From Gallionella sp. UBA4737 (GTDB lineage: Bacteria; Pseudomonadota; Gammaproteobacteria; Burkholderiales; Gallionellaceae), in NCBI GenBank assembly GCA_002403995.1, contig DHIV01000114.1:1-11539 (forward strand): a stretch of 11,539 nt of DNA, given 5' to 3'. Below are positions 6,987-11,539 of this stretch, one piece after another. Below the pieces are notes generated by a model. The model saw only the letters and a program-made list of their open reading frames with translations. It was not told the DNA's origin and did no database searches. How positions within the stretch are numbered: position 1 is the stretch's first letter; each line of letters opens with the position of its first letter. Position numbers and translations under genes: made by a program.

Positions 6987-7191
6987 ATAAGACCTCTGCA
7001 CGACGTAGCGAGCGCAGGTCAGACGAGATGAAAAGGGGCGAAAAACCGGAATGTATGCAGTTATACATGAGGATTTTGAGCCACTTTTCGACGAAGTATC
7101 ACCAAGCGCATAACCAACGACTTAGTTGGCGTAGTTTGACAACTTAGTCGGATGGCTAGTTGTTTCATCAGTAGTTGTGCAGAGGTCTTAT
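6987..7191. mobile_element. MITE-like element with 15-bp terminal inverted repeats
   Basis: ATAAGACCTCTGCAC (6987-7001) and its exact reverse complement GTGCAGAGGTCTTAT (7177-7191) bound 205 bases with no plausible gene, between rlmH and rsfS. If the true ends are AGACC...GGTCT, the flanks are TA on both sides, as for a TA target duplication, but a TA cannot be told from continued inverted repeat. The end sequence reminds me of the GAGACCTTTGCAC-type ends of some IS5-family elements; this parentage is from memory and unverified. Inside are a 6-bp hairpin (ATGTAT/ATACAT, 7051-7068) and copy B of the stem-loop repeat (7108-7174). The right end carries the rsfS stop codon (7188-7190), and the left end carries the presumed rlmH ribosome binding site. 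Confidence 0.7.
7108..7174 (+). repeat. Stem-loop repeat, copy B (inside the MITE-like element)
   Basis: Same start, end and spacing as copies A and C; about 54 of 64 positions match copy C. The stem is CGACTTAGTTG (7118-7128) with CAACTTAGTCG (7140-7150), with one T:T mismatch. Read in the frame used in aceF it gives DETTSHPTKLSNYAN, then a stop, then VVGYA, so this copy is not fully open. It ends just inside the right terminal repeat of the surrounding element, suggesting one repeat landed in or was captured by the other. Confidence 0.8.
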
Positions 7192-7550
7192 TTTGGGGGT
7201 TTGGCCAACTTGGGCCTGGCCGCCTGCGCCTTGCTCCACAATTCCTCGAGGCTGTAGTAATCACGGACGGCGGGCTGCATGATGTGCACCAGCACCTCGC
7301 CCAGGTCCACCAGTATCCACTCGCCGCTGTCCTCTCCTTCGACGCCATAGATTTTTTCGCCGCGTTCCTTGAGCTTGACCGCCACGTTGTCGGCCAGTGC
7401 CTTGGTCTGGCGGGTGGATTGGGCGCTGGCAATGATCATGCGCTCGAACATCGTGCTGAGCTTGCTGGTGTCGATCACTTTGATATTGCTGGCTTTGACA
7501 TCCTCCAGTGCGGAGATGACGGCCTGGGTTTTTTCTTCAGTTGTTAGCAT
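7188..7550 (-). CDS. rsfS: Ribosome silencing factor RsfS (Iojap family)
   Basis: Binds ribosomal protein L14 on the 50S subunit and blocks joining to 30S, lowering translation under starvation. The 120-residue product is slightly longer than the 105 of E. coli. Seen: ALEDVKASNIKVIDTSKLS, FERMIIASAQSTRQTKALADNV, then the signature GEDSGEWILVDLGEVLVHIMQPAVRDYYSLEELW. A basic, proline-rich tail (KAQAARPKLAKPPK) follows. The ATG at 7550 lies inside the end of nadD (14-base overlap), so translation is coupled to nadD. The stop codon lies within the terminal repeat of the MITE-like element, so the last residues or the stop may have been altered by its insertion. Confidence 0.95.
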   Translation of the reverse strand: MLTTEEKTQAVISALEDVKASNIKVIDTSKLSTMFERMIIASAQSTRQTKALADNVAVKLKERGEKIYGVEGEDSGEWILVDLGEVLVHIMQPAVRDYYSLEELWSKAQAARPKLAKPPK

Positions 7551-8214
7551 GGGTATATAAATGATGTTGATGGATGTAATCGGCCACTGCGTTGGGCAGC
7601 AGATAGCGTATGCTGCGTTTTTCCGCGACGCGGCTGCGGATCAGCGTGGCGGAGATCTCCAGCTTGGGAATGGCCAGTTCGGCGATCCCGCCAGCCGGCT
7701 GTCGCGATAAGGCATCCGCAGTGCACAGGCGCCGTTGATAGTGTGATCGCAATGCCGGTGTCGCAGTATGGATACGCTCCTCCAGCGTGAAGCCGGGGCG
7801 GTAACCCACCACGATGTGCGCCAGTTCGAACAATCGTTCCCACTCGTGCCAGGTATGCAATTCCAGGAATGCATCCCCGCCCATCAGCAGACACAGCGGT
7901 TGTGCCGCGCCCAATTCGGCACGCAGTTCGCGCAAGGTATCCACCGTATAGCAGGGATTGGTGCGCTCGACTTCGCGGTCGTCCAGCACGAATGCAGGCT
8001 GATCGGCGATCGCCAACCGCACCATCGCGCTGCGATGCTGTGCGGAGACTTGCGGTGCATCGCGATGCGGTGGCGTGCCGGCGGGGATGAAACGGATCTG
8101 CTTGAGGCCTGCCAGCTCCAGCATCTCCTCGGCGAGACGCAGATGACCGTAATGGATCGGGTCGAACGTCCCCCCCAGGATGCCGACAGGGATACCGATC
8201 GCTTTTTTGTTCAC
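7537..8214 (-). CDS. nadD: Nicotinate-nucleotide adenylyltransferase
   Basis: Transfers AMP from ATP to nicotinate mononucleotide to make deamido-NAD, in de novo and salvage NAD synthesis. Seen: GILGGTFDPIHYGHLRLAEEM at the N-terminus, the nucleotidyltransferase motif with HYGH; PAGTPPHRD; a central LLMGGDAFLELHTWHEW; VVGYRPGF; and ISATLIRSRV near the end, the second ATP-binding motif. I place the start at GTG 8214 (225 residues), near the usual distance before GILGGTFDP; a TTG at 8238, nine bases past the aceF stop, would add eight residues and cannot be excluded. Neither start has a clear ribosome binding site, which fits translational coupling to aceF. It overlaps rsfS by 14 bases. Confidence 0.93.
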   Translation of the reverse strand: MNKKAIGIPVGILGGTFDPIHYGHLRLAEEMLELAGLKQIRFIPAGTPPHRDAPQVSAQHRSAMVRLAIADQPAFVLDDREVERTNPCYTVDTLRELRAELGAAQPLCLLMGGDAFLELHTWHEWERLFELAHIVVGYRPGFTLEERIHTATPALRSHYQRRLCTADALSRQPAGGIAELAIPKLEISATLIRSRVAEKRSIRYLLPNAVADYIHQHHLYTHANN

Positions 8215-8247
8215 TGATTGCAGGACTCGTGATTGCAACGTCAGGGA

Positions 8248-9660
8248 TTACAACGCAAGCCGGCGGGTATCCGCCAGCACTTGCGAAAGAAATACGATGA
8301 AGCGCGCCGCAGCAGCGCCGTCGATCACACGATGGTCGTACGACAACGACAGCGGCAACATCAGCCGCGCCACGAAGGTGTCATCCTGGTGCATAGGCTT
8401 GATGATGGCCTTGGACACGCCGAGGATTGCCAATTCCGGCGCGTTGATGATGGGCGTGAAGGCCGTGCCACCGATCCCGCCCAGGCTGGAGATCGAGAAA
8501 CAGCCACCTTGCATCTCGGCCGCGGTGATCTTCTTCTCGCGGGCACGCGCGCTGATCTCGCCGAGTTCCTTGGCAATTTGAGCTATGCCCTTCTTGTCCA
8601 CATCGCGCAGCACCGGCACCATCAGCCCGTCCGGCGTATCGACCGCCACGCCAATGTGGAAATATTTTTTCAGCACCAGATTCTCGCCGCCGGCATCCAG
8701 CGATGCGTTGAACTCAGGAAACTGTTGCAGCGCGACCACGACCGCCTTTACCAGAAATGCCAGTGGCGTGATCTTGATGTTCTGCTTGGCGTATTCCACG
8801 CCAAGTTCCTTGCGGAAGGCATCCATCTCGGTGATGTCGGCTTCGTCGAATTGCGTGATATGCGGGATGGTCACCCAGTTGCGATGCAGATTCGCGCCGG
8901 AGATCTTCTTGATGCGCGACAGCGGCCTGGTCTCGATCGCGCCAAACTTGGCGAAATCCACCACCGGCATCGCCAGCACCTGCAATCCATTACCGCCCGC
9001 CGCACCGCGCGGTTGCGCGAGCGCGGCCTTGACGAACAACTGCACGTCGTCTTTGGTGACGCGGCCTTTCTCGCCGCTGCCTTTGACTTGCGCAACCTGA
9101 ACACCGAGTTCGCGCGCGAAACGGCGTATCGCTGGGCTGGCGTGGGCTTTGGAGTGCAGCGACACGTCGCTGCCATTTAAAACAGGTTGGACTGCGCCTG
9201 GAGCAGGTGCGCTGCCCGTGGCGGCAGCAACGGGCGCTGCAACAGCCTTAGCGGCAACCGCGGGTGCTGCGACCGGTACGGCTTGTGGTTTGGAGTGCGC
9301 AGACTCGTCTGCGCTTTTCAATGGGGGCTGAGCTACACCTTGTGAAGGCGCATAACCGGCGACTTGGCTGTCGTCTTTTGACAGCTTAGTCGAATGGCTA
9401 GTTGTTCCATCAGACGAGTCTGCGCACTCCATAATTAAGATCAGCGAGCCTTGTGACACTTTGTCGCCGACCTTGACCTTCATCTCCTTGATCACGCCGG
9501 CATAGGGCGACGGCACATCCATCGCAGCCTTGTCGGTTTCCAGCGTCACCAGACTGTCTTCGGCTTTGATCGTGTCGCCAGTCTTGACCATCACTTCGAT
9601 GATGCTCACGCCTTTGTAATCGCCGATGTCCGGCACCACTACTTGCTTTATTTCTGCCAC
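8248..9660 (-). CDS. aceF: Pyruvate dehydrogenase E2, dihydrolipoyllysine acetyltransferase
   Basis: Core of the pyruvate dehydrogenase complex; passes the acetyl group from E1 to CoA through a lipoyl arm. Seen in 470 residues: one lipoyl domain (about 3-77) with the lipoylated Lys44 in ETDKAAMDVP; a long Ala/Pro-rich linker (about 78-172); the peripheral subunit-binding domain (about 173-211: ASPAIRRFARELGV, GSGEKGRVTKDDV); and the catalytic domain (about 240-470) ending with YDHRVIDGAAAARF, active residues His443 and Asp447. I chose GTG 9660, giving MAEIKQVVVPDIGDY; GGGGGAG lies seven bases upstream, and the frame extending to 9768 overlaps aceE. Residues about 77-123 come from a 141-bp repeat element, and residues about 161-170 cover a second small palindrome. 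It starts 19 bases after aceE and runs into nadD. Confidence 0.96.
   Translation of the reverse strand: MAEIKQVVVPDIGDYKGVSIIEVMVKTGDTIKAEDSLVTLETDKAAMDVPSPYAGVIKEMKVKVGDKVSQGSLILIMECADSSDGTTSHSTKLSKDDSQVAGYAPSQGVAQPPLKSADESAHSKPQAVPVAAPAVAAKAVAAPVAAATGSAPAPGAVQPVLNGSDVSLHSKAHASPAIRRFARELGVQVAQVKGSGEKGRVTKDDVQLFVKAALAQPRGAAGGNGLQVLAMPVVDFAKFGAIETRPLSRIKKISGANLHRNWVTIPHITQFDEADITEMDAFRKELGVEYAKQNIKITPLAFLVKAVVVALQQFPEFNASLDAGGENLVLKKYFHIGVAVDTPDGLMVPVLRDVDKKGIAQIAKELGEISARAREKKITAAEMQGGCFSISSLGGIGGTAFTPIINAPELAILGVSKAIIKPMHQDDTFVARLMLPLSLSYDHRVIDGAAAARFIVFLSQVLADTRRLAL
9156..9173 (+). repeat. Short palindrome inside the aceF linker (first copy)
   Basis: GCAGCGAC (9156-9163) and GTCGCTGC (9166-9173) form a perfect 8-bp stem with a 2-base spacer. 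The preceding TTTGGAGT is identical to the sequence before the palindrome at 9297-9314. The stems differ at three paired positions in a compensating way (AGC/GCT versus GCA/TGC). It encodes part of NGSDVSLHS in AceF, a stretch not part of any conserved domain. Confidence 0.65.
9291..9431. mobile_element. 141-bp in-frame palindromic element inside aceF
   Basis: Positions 9291-9311 and 9411-9431 are exact 21-bp reverse complements (TGGAGTGCGC... and ...GCGCACTCCA). They enclose 99 bases, of which 9350-9413 are copy C of the stem-loop repeat. The block of 141 bases equals 47 codons, is open in the aceF frame and falls directly after the last lipoyl-domain strand (SLILIME). The left arm is itself a hairpin (GCGCAGAC/GTCTGCGC, 9297-9314). 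It adds ADSSDGTTSHSTKLS...QVAGYAPS...SADESAHS to the E2 linker. I know of no E2 linker of this type; the pattern recalls the palindromic elements that insert in frame in Rickettsia genes, without evident sequence kinship. Confidence 0.75.
9350..9413 (+). repeat. Stem-loop repeat, copy C (coding, inside aceF)
   Basis: Same 64-base layout as copies A and B. The stem is CGACTTGGCTGTC (9360-9372) with GACAGCTTAGTCG (9380-9392), broken by one T:T and one G:T pair. Read on the minus strand it encodes DGTTSHSTKLSKDDSQVAGYA, uninterrupted, as part of AceF. It ends in the right inverted repeat of the enclosing 141-bp element, whose first three bases (CAG) are shared with the repeat's CATCAG end. Confidence 0.8.
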
Positions 9661-9679
9661 AGTGTGTCTCCCCCTAACC

Positions 9680-11539
9680 TTACACGGTCGTCGGATTAGG
9701 TTTGTCAGGATTGATGTTGTAAAGCTTGATCGCCTTGCTGACTTCGCCGGCCTTGATCGTGCCTTCATCGGCCAGCGCTTTCAATGCCGCAACGGCGATG
9801 TAATAGCGATCCACCTCAAAGAACTTGCGCAATTTCTTGCGTGTGTCGGAACGGCCGAAGCCGTCCGTGCCCAGCACCTTGTAATGCCCGGGCAGGAAGC
9901 CGCGGATCTGGTCGGCGAACGAGCGCATGTAATCGGTCGCAGCGATCACCGGCCCGCTGCGTCCGGACAGGCACTGCTCGACATAACTGACCCGCGCTTT
10001 GGCTTCCGGATGCAGCATGTTCCAGCGTTCGCAATCCATCCCGTCGCGGCGCAACTCGGTGAAGCTGGTCACGCTCCAGATGTCCGATGCAACGCCAAAA
10101 TCCTTTTCCAGCAATTCCGCCGCCGCGATGACTTCGCGCAAGATCGTCCCGCTGCCCATCAATTGGACTGTCGGCTTCTCCCCTTGCCCTCCTTCGACCT
10201 TGCTCAGGACAGGCTTGCCTCTTGTCTCTTGCCCCTTAAAGAGATACATGCCCTTGATGATGCCCGCTTCCGCGCCCTTGGGCATGGCCGGATGGGCATA
10301 GTTTTCGTTCATCACCGTGAGGTAATAGAACACATCTTCCTGTTCGACATACATGCGGCGCATGCCGTCCTGGATGATCACGGCGAGTTCATACGCGAAA
10401 GTCGGGTCATAGGACACGCAATTCGGGATGGTCGCCGACATCAAGTGGCTGTGGCCGTCTTCGTGCTGCAAGCCCTCGCCGTTCAGCGTGGTGCGCCCGG
10501 CGGTGCCGCCGAGCATGAAGCCGCGCGCCAACATGTCGCTCGCCGCCCAGGCCAGATCGCCGATGCGCTGGAAGCCGAACATCGAGTAGTAGATATAGAA
10601 CGGCAGCATCGCCTTGCCGTGGTTGGCGTAAGCGGTGGCAGCGGCGATCCACGAGCACATCGCACCGGCTTCATTGATGCCTTCCTGCAGGATCTGCCCG
10701 TTCTGGTCTTCCTTGTAGAACATCAACTGTTCGGAATCCTGCGGGGTGTAAAGCTGGCCGACTTGCGAGAAGATGCCAAGCTGGCGGAACATGCCTTCCA
10801 TGCCGAAAGTGCGCGACTCGTCCGGCACGATAGGCACGATCTGTTTGCCGATATTTTTATCCTTGACCAGGATGCCCAGCATGCGCACGAATGCCATCGT
10901 GGTGGAGATCTCGCGCTCCTCCGTGCCCTTCAGTAACACATCGAAAGCCTCCAGGCCCGGTATCTGCAACGGCTCGTTGACCGGTTTGCGCCGCGGCACC
11001 ACGCCCATCTCCAGGCTGCGTTCCTTAAGATATTTCATCTCCAGGCTGTCCTCGGGTGGACGGTAAAAATTCAGGCTGGCGACTTGCTCGTCGTTCAGCG
11101 GGATGTTGAAACGGTCGCGGAATTTGAGCAGTACTTCACCGGTCATTTTCTTTTGCTGGTGGGTGATGTTCTGTCCTTCGCCAGCCTCACCCATGCCGTA
11201 ACCCTTCACCGTCTTGGCGAGGATCACGGTCGGCTGGCCAACGTGTTTGCTGGCCGCCGCATAAGCGGCGAAAACTTTTTTCGTATCGTGACCGCCGCGA
11301 TTCAAATGCCAGATTTCGTCATCGGACATATCTGCGACCATTTCCAGCAGCTCCGGGTATCTGCCGAAAAAATGCTCGCGCACGTATGCGCCATCTTTCG
11401 ATTTATAAGTCTGATAATCTCCATCCACCGCTTCCTGCATGCGCTTTTGCAACAGGCCGTTTTTATCCTTGGCGAACAAGCGATCCCATTGAGCACCCCA
11501 TACCACCTTGATGACGTTCCAGCCCGCGCCGCGAAACAC
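9680..11539 (-). CDS. aceE: Pyruvate dehydrogenase E1 component, homodimeric type (5' part missing)
   Basis: TPP-dependent pyruvate decarboxylase of the pyruvate dehydrogenase complex. The 619 residues present match the last two thirds of the roughly 887-residue AceE; the window edge removes the start, including the HxH-type N-terminal part. Seen: GAGWNVIKVVWG, VDGDYQTYKSKDGAYVREHFFG, LNRGGHD, the mobile-loop EGQNITHQQKKM with its catalytic His, DESRTFGMEGMFRQLG, ILQEGINEAGAMCSW (its Glu in GINE is the cofactor-activating residue), FYIYYSMFGFQRIGDL, TTLNGEGLQHEDGHSH, then the C-terminal domain (SVTSFTELRRDGMDCERWNMLHP, VLGTDGFGRSDTRKKLRKFFEVD). An extra stretch near GKPVLSKVEGGQGEKP is discussed as a repeat. 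The stop lies 19 bases before the aceF start. No lpd gene follows aceF. Confidence 0.96.
   Translation of the reverse strand: MFRGAGWNVIKVVWGAQWDRLFAKDKNGLLQKRMQEAVDGDYQTYKSKDGAYVREHFFGRYPELLEMVADMSDDEIWHLNRGGHDTKKVFAAYAAASKHVGQPTVILAKTVKGYGMGEAGEGQNITHQQKKMTGEVLLKFRDRFNIPLNDEQVASLNFYRPPEDSLEMKYLKERSLEMGVVPRRKPVNEPLQIPGLEAFDVLLKGTEEREISTTMAFVRMLGILVKDKNIGKQIVPIVPDESRTFGMEGMFRQLGIFSQVGQLYTPQDSEQLMFYKEDQNGQILQEGINEAGAMCSWIAAATAYANHGKAMLPFYIYYSMFGFQRIGDLAWAASDMLARGFMLGGTAGRTTLNGEGLQHEDGHSHLMSATIPNCVSYDPTFAYELAVIIQDGMRRMYVEQEDVFYYLTVMNENYAHPAMPKGAEAGIIKGMYLFKGQETRGKPVLSKVEGGQGEKPTVQLMGSGTILREVIAAAELLEKDFGVASDIWSVTSFTELRRDGMDCERWNMLHPEAKARVSYVEQCLSGRSGPVIAATDYMRSFADQIRGFLPGHYKVLGTDGFGRSDTRKKLRKFFEVDRYYIAVAALKALADEGTIKAGEVSKAIKLYNINPDKPNPTTV
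10191..10214. repeat. Repeat-like in-frame insertion in aceE
   Basis: The plus strand reads CCTTCGACCTTGCTCAGG followed by ACAGGC; on the coding strand it gives PVLSKVEG. This peptide and its DNA resemble a short palindrome-type repeat (CCTTCGAC-AAGCTCAGG-ACAGGC) that I recall in many bacterial genomes. Compared with E. coli AceE from memory, about 14 residues are extra between GMY and VQLMGSG. The surrounding GGCAAG motif occurs three times nearby, suggesting a composite insertion. The frame is kept. Confidence 0.5.

Noticed and set aside
6431..7191. CRISPR array
   Set aside because: The three repeat copies are hundreds of bases to over 2 kb apart, are palindromic and one is coding; there are no regular spacers.
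8233..9180. Long 315-codon open frame on the plus strand
   Set aside because: It is antisense to aceF; its His/Arg/Asp-rich composition is typical of a shadow frame.
9661..9768. Extension of AceF upstream of GTG 9660
   Set aside because: It overlaps the aceE end, is Arg/Ser-rich and unlike E2; the GTG has a good ribosome binding site and gives the standard E2 start.
9626..10936. Long 436-codon open frame on the plus strand
   Set aside because: It is antisense to aceE, which has full family similarity; it is a shadow frame in GC-rich coding DNA.

Overview
The window reads as the chromosome of a betaproteobacterium, probably from the Nitrosomonadales/Gallionellaceae side of the class. This is inferred from two gene blocks (yggS-proC-yggT-yggU and nadD-rsfS-rlmH-maf-rng), moderate GC and protein sequence character; no 16S or other marker gene is present to confirm it. 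Nearly every long gene is a recognisable housekeeping gene. The unusual content is a set of small palindromic repeats sitting between, and inside, those genes.

Plus strand, 14-3707. A compact operon carries yggS (PLP homeostasis), proC (last step of proline synthesis), yggT (membrane protein) and yggU (DUF167). The genes abut or overlap by one base. After a 117-base gap comes a separate gene for a hotdog thioesterase closely resembling fluoroacetyl-CoA thioesterase FlK. Next is a broken gene (about 3079-3707) for a protein with a GspE/PilB-type N-terminal (MshEN-like) domain. It can be followed through three frames, and each frame change lies at or near a homopolymer run.

Minus strand, 11539-3838. 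In transcription order: aceE (5' end outside the window), aceF, nadD, rsfS, rlmH, maf, rng and a small lipoprotein gene. aceE-aceF supply the E1 and E2 subunits of pyruvate dehydrogenase. nadD makes the NAD precursor dinucleotide, rsfS and rlmH act on the ribosome, maf removes non-canonical nucleotides and rng matures 16S rRNA. Spacing is tight except in two places, and both hold repeats. The two strand blocks converge at about 3708-3837.

Repeats. A 64-67 bp stem-loop repeat occurs three times in about 3 kb, all in the same orientation and without indels: between maf and rlmH (6431-6497), between rlmH and rsfS (7108-7174) and inside aceF (9350-9413). The aceF copy is enclosed by a perfect 21-bp inverted repeat, forming a 141-bp (47-codon) block that keeps the reading frame and lies in the linker after the lipoyl domain. 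The rlmH/rsfS copy lies in a 205-bp MITE-like element with 15-bp terminal inverted repeats. One end of that element supplies the rsfS stop codon and the other supplies a Shine-Dalgarno-like sequence for rlmH. aceF also holds two related short hairpins with compensatory stem changes, and aceE holds a different repeat-like in-frame insertion. Together they suggest a genome with active or recently active palindromic repeats that tolerate in-frame insertion into essential genes.
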